The translations under genes were made by a program, and so were the position numbers. From contig JADKGN010000004.1 of NCBI GenBank assembly GCA_016722705.1, forward strand, positions 744,001-808,000: a stretch of 64,000 nucleotides of DNA. Reading direction: 5' to 3'. Positions 9,495-18,168 of this stretch are shown one piece after another. A model generated the notes under the pieces. It was not told the DNA's origin and searched no databases. It was given only the letters and a program-made list of their open reading frames with translations. Each line of letters starts with the position of its first letter. Positions within the stretch are counted from its first letter, which is position 1. The stretch comes from Candidatus Dechloromonas phosphoritropha (lineage in GTDB: Bacteria > Pseudomonadota > Gammaproteobacteria > Burkholderiales > Rhodocyclaceae).

Positions 9495-9842
9495 ATGACT
9501 ATTCTGGACAAAGCAAAAGAAGCGGCAGCGGCAGCGTTCGAAAAGACCAGGGAATTGGCAAGTTCTGCGGCCGAGGCCGTGGAAGAAGCCGGCGTCAAGG
9601 CAAAGGAACTGGCTCAGGAAGCCGGCGCGACGGTGGCTGAAGGCGCCAGCAAGACGGTTGAAAAAGCCAGGGAGCTGGCGAGCGAGGCAGATGGCGCGGC
9701 CAAGGGAATTGGTAGCGCAATTGCCAATGCGACGTTTGTCGATAGCGTCAGGGAAATGAGCGCGGAAGAGCAGAAGGATGAGGCCGAGCAAGCCAGAGAA
9801 ATCGCCGCTGCAGACGAGAACCAGGGCACCAGGAAAGACTGA
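9495..9842 (+). CDS. alanine-rich helical (LEA-like) protein
   Basis: A 115-aa protein made almost wholly of A, E, K and short 11-residue-like helical repeats (EKTRELASSAAEAVEEAG, KTVEKARELASEADG). There is no signal peptide or membrane helix. The composition is like LEA-type or apolipoprotein-like amphipathic helices and small stress-protective proteins; it also resembles uncharacterised betaproteobacterial hypotheticals. GGAG lies at 9482-9485, 9 bp before the ATG. The NUDIX gene starts 5 bp after its stop, suggesting co-transcription. A desiccation or membrane-stress role is only inference from composition. Confidence 0.7.
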   Translation: MTILDKAKEAAAAAFEKTRELASSAAEAVEEAGVKAKELAQEAGATVAEGASKTVEKARELASEADGAAKGIGSAIANATFVDSVREMSAEEQKDEAEQAREIAAADENQGTRKD

Positions 9843-9847
9843 ACCCC

Positions 9848-10228
9848 GTGAAGCAGAAGCGGTGCCGGGCTACGGTCATTGTCGAGTTTGAAGACGCCAT
9901 CCTGCTCGCGATCAACAAGGACGGCCTGGTTCTGCTTCCGGGAGGAGGGATCAATCGCGAGGAACTGCCCATTGCCGCGGCTGCCCGCGAACTTCATGAA
10001 GAGACAGGCCTGGTCGCCGGGGCTCTGACTTTTCTGTTTTCCCATGAGTCGCCATCCAATATTCATCAGGTATTTTTCGCCGTCGCGGAAGGTGATCCGA
10101 TTGCAGCCGATGACGCTCAGAGTCTGGTTTTCCTGAAGGGTGCCGCCATCGCCTCAGACTTCAATTTGTCGCTGGCAACAAGGACGATACTGACGAAGTT
10201 CGAGACCCTGCGGCCGTCGATTCGATGA
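9848..10228 (+). CDS. NUDIX hydrolase
   Basis: A 126-aa pyrophosphohydrolase. The Nudix box Gx5Ex7REUxEExGU is complete: GGINREE, then seven residues, then RELHEETGL (about residues 33-56). It would use Mg2+ to cleave a nucleoside diphosphate linked to another group; substrate is not predictable. The start is GTG at 9848, 5 bp after the preceding stop; no alternative ATG precedes the first beta strand (RATVIVEFEDAILLAIN). The coupling to the alanine-rich gene suggests a shared transcript. The C-terminus is short compared with MutT-type enzymes but contains the expected strands. Confidence 0.9.
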   Translation: MKQKRCRATVIVEFEDAILLAINKDGLVLLPGGGINREELPIAAAARELHEETGLVAGALTFLFSHESPSNIHQVFFAVAEGDPIAADDAQSLVFLKGAAIASDFNLSLATRTILTKFETLRPSIR

Positions 10229-10454
10229 TTTGGCTTGAGCTGCCGGGAGGCGGCGCAGACTGACACTTGCTGTCGGATCGACGGTCTTTACCAAGCCGCA
10301 GGCTGCCGATGGCCAAGCCCTGGATTCTGGCATCTCGAACATCGGCAATGCCGCTCTGGACTGCCGTCATTTGCTGCCTCCGATATCCGGAGCCGGCCCG
10401 GATGTCTTGATTGCAAGCAACAATTTGAACAACCCGACAAGACCGTTCATCCCA

Positions 10455-12809
10455 GTGACTCCCAACTCTCCCGTCTGCCGCCCCCTCAAAATCCGTCTCC
10501 TCATCACCCTGGCGCTCCTGCTCCTTGCCGGCCCGGGACAGGCGCAGATTGCCAACTTTCTTACCACAAAGCCCAAGATCGAAGCGGCCAAGGGCGCAGA
10601 CGCACCCGCGCCGGTCGACCCAAGGGCCGAGGCAGAGAAACAACTGGCCGAGGCGCGTGGCCAGCAGGAGGCCGGGCGGCGCGAAAGCGGCACGGCGCCG
10701 GAAGCCGAGGAACTGCCGACCACCGAGCGCCAGCGCCTGCTCGATCGCCTGGTTGCCGCTTATGGCGAACGCCTGAACCTGATCGACGAAGCCGACAGCC
10801 TCAGGAAATCAGCACTCAAACTGGAGGACAGGTCAGAGCAGGTCGCCGAATTTTCCGGCTCGCCCCCCTACCCGACGCGGCGTATCGATGCGCTGCGCGA
10901 CGAGCTCGATCTGATAAACGACCGCCTCAAGCACCGGAAGTCGAACAAGCGCATTCTGGAAACCCAGAAGCAGTCGTTGATCGAGGCGCAGCGGCGCGCC
11001 GGCGAAGCGCTGCGCCTGGCCGAAGACCAACTGGCACGGGCCAAGGACGAGCAGGATATCGAAAAGGGGCGTGGAAACCGGGAACTCGCGGCGCTGCGTC
11101 TGCAACTGACCGAGGCCGAATTAATCAATATCGGCATCGGACTCCAGACCACCCAGGACGAGATCCAGGCTTTGGGGCGCTTCATGAAGGAGACCGAGAG
11201 CCTGGTCGCACGCGTGCTGCCGCAGCAGAAACTGGACAAGGAGGATCTTGAGGAGCGCCAGGCGAATCTGCGCGCGGCCTTGAGCAAGCTGACCACGGAA
11301 CTCGATCGTCGGGTTGCCGCCAACACGCGACGGGTGACCGAGCGCGAGCAACTGGTGAAATACCTTGCCAACAAGGGAGAGGATGTCACCGACAACCGTG
11401 AACTGAAGCTGGCGGACGAAACACTTGAAACCGACCGCGTCGAGATGATGGCGCTGCACTGGCTGCAAAGCATCCTCCAATACGGCATCGACGGCTGGAC
11501 GGATCGCTACGTCGCCCTCAACGGTGACGACGCGGCAGCGAGGGCATCCGCCCTCTCCGCCTTGGGCGCGATTAAGACGGAAGTTGATACCAGGACGCCG
11601 CTAGTCCGGGAACTTGCATCAGCGGGGCAGGCAGCGATCGATCAACAGGAACTACGCCTGAAGGAAGCCTTGCTCGACTCCGAGGCGACAGCCCGCGAGT
11701 CGGCCATTCTCGAGACACTGAAACAGCGTCTGCGGGCTATCCAGCGTGTCGACGTGGCTGGCGAGCGGCTCAATCGGCTGGTCGCACGCTGGCTTGACGA
11801 TTTCGGGTTTTCCGGCACGCCGGGCGTGCCGCGCGACTGGAAGCTCATCGCGGCGCGCGGCGCCGCGCTAATGAAGCAGGTCTGGAACTTCGAGTTGTTT
11901 GCGGTCGAGGATTCGACGGTCGTCGAAGGCAAGACGGTCACGACATCCTATGGAGTGACCATCGGCAAGAGCATCGGCATTCTGCTCCTCTACGTTTTCG
12001 CCTACTGGTTGTGCTCCGTGCTCTCGCGCCGCCTGGAGCGCCTCATGGTGAGGCGTTTCGCGTTCGATGAGCAACTGGCCAGCGTCACTCGCCGCTGGAT
12101 CATGATCGCCGTCTCCGTCGTCCTGATTGTCCTGGTTCTCAATCTGGCGCGTATCCCATTGACCGTATTCGCCTTCATGGGCGGCGCACTGGCCATCGGC
12201 ATCGGCTTCGGCACCCAGACCATCATCAAGAACGTGATCAGCGGCATCATCATTCTCTTTGAGCGCAAGATCCGCGTCGGCGACATCGTCGCAATCGGCG
12301 GCACGACCGGCCACGTCACCGCCGTCGACCTGCGCGCCTCGACGGTGCGCAGTTTTGACGGCATCGAGGCACTGGTGCCGAATTCCACGTTCCTGGAAAA
12401 CCAAGTCGTCAACTGGACTTACTCGAATTCGCGCATTCGCCGTGAGATCCGCATCGGCATCGCCTACGGATCACCCGTGCACAAGGCCGCCGAGATCATT
12501 ACCGGCTGCGCCGAGGAGCATGGAGAGGTCATCAAGGATCCCGCGCCTGAAGTCTTTTTCGATGATTTCGCCGACAACGCACTGCTGATGTCTTTGGTCT
12601 TCTGGGTCGAGCTGGGCCCGAACATGTCGAGGCGTCGCGTCGACAGCGACTTGCGCTTCATGATGGAAAAGCGCCTGGCGGCTGCCGGGATTTCGATCCC
12701 CTTCCCGCAACGCGATGTACATCTCAGCATCGCGGAGTCGGTTCCGGTACGCGTGATGCCAACGTCCGACACGGGGCCCGAGACCAACACGGAACCGCTA
12801 CCTGGGTGA
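10455..12809 (+). CDS. large mechanosensitive channel, MscS/MscK-like
   Basis: About 784 aa. An N-terminal signal (LLITLALLLLAGPGQAQ) leads into a long periplasmic coiled-coil region (about residues 45-480, rich in E, R, L, Q), then membrane segments. The conserved MscS pore helix and beta domain follow: GGALAIGIGFGTQTIIKNVI, FERKIRVGDIV, VRSFDGIEALVPNSTFLENQ. It would open under membrane tension to release solutes during hypo-osmotic shock. I prefer the GTG at 10455 because it starts just before the signal peptide; the frame is open to an upstream start at 10371. The 3' end overlaps tamB by 12 bp in convergent orientation. Shorter than E. coli MscK (~1100 aa), so a mid-sized member. Confidence 0.85.
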   Translation: MTPNSPVCRPLKIRLLITLALLLLAGPGQAQIANFLTTKPKIEAAKGADAPAPVDPRAEAEKQLAEARGQQEAGRRESGTAPEAEELPTTERQRLLDRLVAAYGERLNLIDEADSLRKSALKLEDRSEQVAEFSGSPPYPTRRIDALRDELDLINDRLKHRKSNKRILETQKQSLIEAQRRAGEALRLAEDQLARAKDEQDIEKGRGNRELAALRLQLTEAELINIGIGLQTTQDEIQALGRFMKETESLVARVLPQQKLDKEDLEERQANLRAALSKLTTELDRRVAANTRRVTEREQLVKYLANKGEDVTDNRELKLADETLETDRVEMMALHWLQSILQYGIDGWTDRYVALNGDDAAARASALSALGAIKTEVDTRTPLVRELASAGQAAIDQQELRLKEALLDSEATARESAILETLKQRLRAIQRVDVAGERLNRLVARWLDDFGFSGTPGVPRDWKLIAARGAALMKQVWNFELFAVEDSTVVEGKTVTTSYGVTIGKSIGILLLYVFAYWLCSVLSRRLERLMVRRFAFDEQLASVTRRWIMIAVSVVLIVLVLNLARIPLTVFAFMGGALAIGIGFGTQTIIKNVISGIIILFERKIRVGDIVAIGGTTGHVTAVDLRASTVRSFDGIEALVPNSTFLENQVVNWTYSNSRIRREIRIGIAYGSPVHKAAEIITGCAEEHGEVIKDPAPEVFFDDFADNALLMSLVFWVELGPNMSRRRVDSDLRFMMEKRLAAAGISIPFPQRDVHLSIAESVPVRVMPTSDTGPETNTEPLPG

Positions 12810-15800
12810 GCCGTCCCGCTTCGCGCGCGGCGCCGGCCCGCCGAAGGTGATCGTGTACAGCATGTCCAGGGCGTTATCGGTGCCGGCGCGAGCGACCAGC
12901 GATACCTGGCGATTGAGATTGACAGTCAGTTTGACCACACTGCCAGCGCGGCCCAGCGCCTGATCGTAGGAAAGCAGAACATCCCTCGACAAGCGCCGGC
13001 CGACGCTGACTATTTGATCGCCGGTACTCGACGCCGTGTTGAAGCTGCCACCAACGACCCGGCTGCCGATCTGGCGCCCGCCGCTGTCGCCGAGCCCTCC
13101 CTGGCGCACGCTGAATTCGTCGATGCCGAAGCCTTGCTTGATTTGCCGCATGAGGCCGCCCGAGTCGTTGCCGAACATGCTGCCGGCCGCCGAAAGCAGG
13201 AGCCCGGCGGTACCGGCGCCCCCCTGCTCCGGGCCGTGGCCGAGGACCAGCCAACTCAACTTTTCGACATCCGGTACATCGGGGTCGGAAAACAGCCGGA
13301 CGATGGGCCTTTGTGCCGTACCGCTGATCTGGACGCCGGCTTCCACCGCCAGCCCGCGACGGACCGCCAGCGCGTCAATCGCCGGATTGTCGAGCAGGCC
13401 CTGGAAGGTCAGGATGCCGCGCTCGATCTCGAGTCGCTGGCCGTAAGCATCGTAGCGCCCACCCTGCGTGCGTATCCTGCCGCTCGCCCGTGGCAGGTCG
13501 CGGCCCTCGGCGCGCAAGCGGACACTACCGGCAAGACGGGCTTCGAGGCCGAGGCCAGTGAAGTGGAAATTCCTGCCAAGATCAGTCTCCACGTCAAGAT
13601 CGAGCCGTGGCCGGAATGCAGCCGGCGCCGGCGCATTATCTGCAGTCTTGACCACGACATCGTCGGAAAGCCGTGGGACGCCCATCGGCGCCAACTGCCA
13701 GAAGGCGGCATCGACCGCCAGGCGCCCGCGAACGCGCAGCGCATCCTCAATCAAGGAAATATTGCCATCCCCGGAAACGAGAATCCACTGACCGGGGAGC
13801 TGGAAGACACCGACGCGGTCCAGGCGCAGATCCAGAGTGGCTCCGTCACTGCTGCGGTCAACACGCATTTGACCGGTAATTTCAAGGCGTCCAGGGCGCG
13901 CCGTTTTCTCCGCCAACACCTCGCCGGCCTGTCTTTGCAGGGTAGGTGGCGCCGGCTGGATCTGACTGTCGAAAGCCAGTTGGCTGACGCGCAACAGGTT
14001 GTCGTCGAGCCTTGCATCGAGCACCCCGTTGGTCAGGCGCATTCCCTGCTCCGGCATCGTCAGGGCCAGTTCCTCGCCGCGGAATTTCCCGGATGTCAGC
14101 GGATGTTCGGGGGTGCCGCCCAGCTTCAGATCACCGTTGAAGCGGCCACCGCTCCTCCAGGTTTCACCCAGCAACTCGGCGACCCACGCAAGATCGGGGA
14201 TTTCAGCGCGCAACGCGCCTTGCCAGGAGGCTCGCCGATTGAGCGTCCAGGCATCCAGCATCGTCGCCTCCAACTGGCCGGTGATGTTGCCCAGGCGCGA
14301 GCCGTGACCGCTGACGTCAGCATGCAGGCGCTGCGTGCCGGCATCGGCTTGCAGGCGCATTTGCCAGGCGTCGCCGGCGAGCAGCAGCGGACCGACGCGC
14401 CAGGCTGCGGCGCCCAACTCGATCGCCGCAGGCTGGGTCAGCGCGAACGAACGAAAGCGCTCCCTGGCCTCCAGGCTGCCTTCGAGCAGCCGGCCCGACC
14501 ACTGCCACTCCCTGGCATCAGCGACAACTCCCCCTTCGATGACCATCTTCAGGACATTGCCGCCGGCGATGTCTCCCGCGACCCGCAGACGATGCTGGCG
14601 GCGCGTGCCCTCGGCATGCGCGTCAAGCTTCCTGATCAGTCCCGGCCGGTCGACACCATCGAAATTCGCCACCCGCACATCGATCCTGAGCGGACTGTCC
14701 GGCAGGCTGCCGAGATCGGCCAGCAGGCTGGCCTCCTTGATGCGTCCGACACCCGGAATACCAAGGCGCGGCGTCGCCAAGTCGACGGCCAGCGTCAGCT
14801 GCGCCGGCGTGCCGGCCAGTCGGAGATGGCCGGCAAGGCTGCCGTCCAGCCCGTAGGGCGCCAGCGCCGGGGCGTCGATGTCGACCTGCAGGCTGTCGCC
14901 GGGCTGGCCGAAGGCACCACGCGCGGTCAGCGTGTTCGGTCCGCCTGCCAGTTGCACATCGGCGCGCGGAATGCGCGGCCAGTCGATGACGAGATCGCCG
15001 CGCCCGGCCAGCGGCTGGCCGGCAAACCGGCTGTCACGCAGGGCAAACCGCGCCTCGACGACGGGATGGGGCCGCAGGCGGCCGGTAGCAGAAAGGGTGC
15101 CATTGATCGTCGCTGCCGGTACCCGCGCAAAGCGACTGGGATCGAAGCGCACCAGTTCGCCAGCAACCGAAAACGTCATGTCTTGCGCAGTATCCAGTTC
15201 GCCGTGTGCCGTCAGCCGCGCCTCACCGGCCGCCAGTTCGAGACGTGACAGACTCACCCGGCCGTGTTCATGACTGGCCTTGGCATCGAGCACGAAGCGG
15301 GTGTCGCTCAGCCTGACTGACAACTGCTGATGATCGGCGCCGATGCGGGCTGAAATCGGCCCGTTCAGACGGGTCGACCGCAACACGCTCGCCAGTTGCA
15401 CGGCATCGATGGCGCTGGCTTCGAGATCAAGAGCAAGGCTGCCGTTCCGCCAGTTGCCACTGCCGTTCAGCTGGCCCTGACCCGGCAGGCGGGCGACGAG
15501 GCCTGTGAGACGGACGTCGTCATCCGCCCAGTCGAAACGGCCACTCAGGCCTTCCAGCGGCAGGCGCTGGCGATCGAGCGGGCCGGCCATGCTGTTGCTC
15601 ACATTGAAATTACCGCCCAGTGCGCCATTCCGCCGCTCGTCCGGCTTGATCTGGGCGCCCAGCGTCAGGCGGGCAAGCGGCGCGCCGGCAATCCAGGCAG
15701 CGGGATCGACATCGGTCAGCGCGAGTTGCGCCTCGGCGAAGGAATGGCGGGCGAACGGGGTCAGCGTGACCTGCCCGTCGCCGCGCAATCCTTCCTCTGC

Positions 15801-16454
15801 CATTGCCTTCAAGACAATGCGGTCGAGCGGGCCGGCAGCCTCCACGATCAGGCGCATCGGCTGTTCGTCGATCTGACCGGAAAGCGTCGCGCTCAACTGC
15901 ACGGGAAACGGCGCATCGACGCCCAGCGTCATCTCGCCGGTAATGGCAGTCTTGTCGAACTGGCCGCGCACTCCTGTCAGCCGGTGATGCGTGCCATCGC
16001 TGAGATAAGCGGCCTGCAAGTCGTCAATGCTGAACAGCTTGCTGTAATCAAGGCGGGAAATGGCGATATTGTTGACGTCGACCGCGAGCGGCAGGCGCAA
16101 TCCGGCCGGTGGTGCGCTTGCTTCGTCCGAACCGGCGATCTCGATCGCCACCCGGGCGGCGGCCACTTGCGCGATGGACAGCCGCCCTTCCAGCAGCGCG
16201 GCGGGCGACCAGTCGATCTGCAGGTGTTCGATGACGGCTTCTGTCCCCGGCTCGCTCCAGATGATGCGCGCAAATGCCAGCGGGCCAACGAGACGGCCTG
16301 ACGGCTGTTCGAGGCTCAACCGGCCGCCGCTCGCGGAAGCGGCAAGGTGGGCGAGCATACCCAGCCCGCCTTCACTGAAACCCAGCCAGATGCCGCCGGT
16401 GGCCGTGACAGCGAGCAAGACGGTCGTGACGAGGAGCGGGATGAGGCGCTTCAT
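12798..16454 (-). CDS. tamB: translocation and assembly module inner-membrane component TamB
   Basis: A 1218-aa AsmA-like/DUF490 protein. The start MKRLIPLLVTTVLLAVTATG is an uncleaved signal anchor, followed by a very long beta-rich periplasmic region that forms a lipid-transport groove in the family. The conserved C-terminal domain is present (TQGGRYDAYGQRLEIERGIL, YDQALGRAGSVVKLTVNLNR). It works with TamA in outer-membrane protein and lipid homeostasis. The ATG at 16454 follows the tamA stop with one base between, so the pair is an operon. The frame is open further upstream into tamA, but that extension is out of frame with known family N-termini. Confidence 0.93.
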   Translation of the reverse strand: MKRLIPLLVTTVLLAVTATGGIWLGFSEGGLGMLAHLAASASGGRLSLEQPSGRLVGPLAFARIIWSEPGTEAVIEHLQIDWSPAALLEGRLSIAQVAAARVAIEIAGSDEASAPPAGLRLPLAVDVNNIAISRLDYSKLFSIDDLQAAYLSDGTHHRLTGVRGQFDKTAITGEMTLGVDAPFPVQLSATLSGQIDEQPMRLIVEAAGPLDRIVLKAMAEEGLRGDGQVTLTPFARHSFAEAQLALTDVDPAAWIAGAPLARLTLGAQIKPDERRNGALGGNFNVSNSMAGPLDRQRLPLEGLSGRFDWADDDVRLTGLVARLPGQGQLNGSGNWRNGSLALDLEASAIDAVQLASVLRSTRLNGPISARIGADHQQLSVRLSDTRFVLDAKASHEHGRVSLSRLELAAGEARLTAHGELDTAQDMTFSVAGELVRFDPSRFARVPAATINGTLSATGRLRPHPVVEARFALRDSRFAGQPLAGRGDLVIDWPRIPRADVQLAGGPNTLTARGAFGQPGDSLQVDIDAPALAPYGLDGSLAGHLRLAGTPAQLTLAVDLATPRLGIPGVGRIKEASLLADLGSLPDSPLRIDVRVANFDGVDRPGLIRKLDAHAEGTRRQHRLRVAGDIAGGNVLKMVIEGGVVADAREWQWSGRLLEGSLEARERFRSFALTQPAAIELGAAAWRVGPLLLAGDAWQMRLQADAGTQRLHADVSGHGSRLGNITGQLEATMLDAWTLNRRASWQGALRAEIPDLAWVAELLGETWRSGGRFNGDLKLGGTPEHPLTSGKFRGEELALTMPEQGMRLTNGVLDARLDDNLLRVSQLAFDSQIQPAPPTLQRQAGEVLAEKTARPGRLEITGQMRVDRSSDGATLDLRLDRVGVFQLPGQWILVSGDGNISLIEDALRVRGRLAVDAAFWQLAPMGVPRLSDDVVVKTADNAPAPAAFRPRLDLDVETDLGRNFHFTGLGLEARLAGSVRLRAEGRDLPRASGRIRTQGGRYDAYGQRLEIERGILTFQGLLDNPAIDALAVRRGLAVEAGVQISGTAQRPIVRLFSDPDVPDVEKLSWLVLGHGPEQGGAGTAGLLLSAAGSMFGNDSGGLMRQIKQGFGIDEFSVRQGGLGDSGGRQIGSRVVGGSFNTASSTGDQIVSVGRRLSRDVLLSYDQALGRAGSVVKLTVNLNRQVSLVARAGTDNALDMLYTITFGGPAPRAKRDGSPR

Positions 16455-16455
16455 T

Positions 16456-18159
16456 TCAGAACGGAATCGCCAGCGAGAAGTGCACCTGGAACGACTGGTC
16501 GCGCTGGCCGTAGGCGAGATCGATACCAATCGGTCCGGCCGGAGTTCGCCAGCGGCCGCCAACGCCATAGCCGACCGCAAGGCTGACATTGCTCAGTTCG
16601 TCGACGGCATTGCCGGCATCCACGAAGGCGGCGATCCCCCATTGTTCGTCCAGCCAGTGGGTATATTCCGCACTGGCTGTCGCCATATAGCGGCCGCCGA
16701 CGGTGGCCGAGCCCTCACTGACCCCGAGGCTCTGGAAGCTGTAGCCACGCACCGTGCCGGTGCCGCCGGTGCGGAATACATATTCCTGCGGAATGCCGTC
16801 GCGCGATTCGGCGATGGTGTAGCCGATTTCGCCACGCAAGGTCAGGGTATCCAGTCGGCCGAGCGGAAAGAACTGCTGATAGCGCCCGTACAGGCGAACG
16901 AAGTTCTGGTCCGACATCAGCGCCTTGCTCGCCGCACCGATCTCACCTTGCAGCACGATGCCGTCGCGCGTGTTGAAGGGATCGTCGAGACGGCGCCAGA
17001 CCAGCGCGAGGTTCGGGACCAGGGCCCGGCTGAGACTTTCCGCCGCGCCATCCGGCATCAGTCGTTCGAGTTGCCAGGTCAGCGAGAGACGGTATTCCAG
17101 TTCATCCCGCCGCCACAGTCGCTGGCCGCCGACAGCGATGCGCTCGGTGCGCAAGCCCTCGATATTGGTGGCCTGCGCCATGGCGCCGACACTATCGCGC
17201 CGCTGCCCGGCATCGGGCGGGAAGAGAACATCGGCATAGGCAGTCTGCTTTTTCTGCTCGATGCGCAGACCCGAATTTAGCTCCCAGGCCTGCCCGAAGA
17301 GATCGGCCGTCTGAAAATTTGTTTCGACCCGGAAGCCGGTGTTGGAGCTGACACCGGCGCCGAAGGACAGACGGTGCGCCGGACGCTCGCTCAAGCGCAC
17401 GATAACCGGCGCGGTCACGATCCCTTCGGCATCTGGCGGCGTGTCACGATCAATGCTGACCAGAACCGATCTGAACTGGGGCGTCGACTGCAGTGCCGTC
17501 TGCAAAGCATTGAGATCGGCTTCGCGAAAGGGTGCGCCCGGGCGGACCGTCAGGTTATGGCGCTCGACCAGCGATGCCGGGTAGCGCTCCAGCCCCTCGA
17601 TCCGCAACTCGCCGAAGCGGAAGGGCGGGCCGCTGTCATAGCGGGCCATCAGGCGCGCTTCACGGGTTGCCGGGTCAATCACCGCCTCGCTGTCCACGAG
17701 GCGAGCGCCGGCATGGTTCTCGGCCAGCAGGCTGGAGAGCACCCGTTGCTTGGCATTGTTCCAGTCCTGCTGGCGAAACGGCTGGCCGACCGGAAGCCCC
17801 CAGCCGGCGATCAGTTCCTGCCGTGTTTTTGCCTCCAGTGGCCCGTCGACCGCAACATCGACGGCACTGATCAGGGTACGTGGGCCGGGGTCGACATCGA
17901 TGCGTAAATCGCCATCGACCTCGACGAATTCGATTTGCGGTGAGAAATAGCCTTCGGTGGACAGTATCCCGCTGATGAGCCCTTTCAGTCTGGCCTGTCC
18001 GCCAGCCCCGGGCGCCGTTTCATCGGGCAGGAAAGGCGTCAGCAGGTCGGCAATTTCTTCAGGCGCGCGCAAGTCAGGCCCACCCGCCGACACCAGCGGA
18101 GCAAGAACGATCAGGACAAGCGGGAGCAGACGTCGGACGACGTGCGACAGGATGGACAC
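16456..18159 (-). CDS. tamA: outer-membrane assembly protein TamA (Omp85 family)
   Basis: A 567-aa Omp85 protein with a signal peptide (MSILSHVVRRLLPLVLIVLA...SAGG), three POTRA domains (about residues 30-265) and a 16-stranded barrel. The loop-6 signature is visible as GTVRGYSFQSLG, equivalent to the VRGF motif that locks the barrel. The protein ends with an aromatic-terminated strand (QVHFSLAIPF), as outer-membrane barrels do. It partners TamB, encoded one base downstream. Length matches E. coli TamA (577 aa). Confidence 0.94.
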   Translation of the reverse strand: MSILSHVVRRLLPLVLIVLAPLVSAGGPDLRAPEEIADLLTPFLPDETAPGAGGQARLKGLISGILSTEGYFSPQIEFVEVDGDLRIDVDPGPRTLISAVDVAVDGPLEAKTRQELIAGWGLPVGQPFRQQDWNNAKQRVLSSLLAENHAGARLVDSEAVIDPATREARLMARYDSGPPFRFGELRIEGLERYPASLVERHNLTVRPGAPFREADLNALQTALQSTPQFRSVLVSIDRDTPPDAEGIVTAPVIVRLSERPAHRLSFGAGVSSNTGFRVETNFQTADLFGQAWELNSGLRIEQKKQTAYADVLFPPDAGQRRDSVGAMAQATNIEGLRTERIAVGGQRLWRRDELEYRLSLTWQLERLMPDGAAESLSRALVPNLALVWRRLDDPFNTRDGIVLQGEIGAASKALMSDQNFVRLYGRYQQFFPLGRLDTLTLRGEIGYTIAESRDGIPQEYVFRTGGTGTVRGYSFQSLGVSEGSATVGGRYMATASAEYTHWLDEQWGIAAFVDAGNAVDELSNVSLAVGYGVGGRWRTPAGPIGIDLAYGQRDQSFQVHFSLAIPF

Positions 18160-18168
18160 CCGGCTATT

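Noticed and set aside
13014..15248. 744-codon plus-strand ORF antisense to tamB
   Set aside because: Composition (R, Q, A, G runs) is that of the reverse frame of a high-G+C gene; no motif or ribosome-binding site, and tamB is unmistakable.
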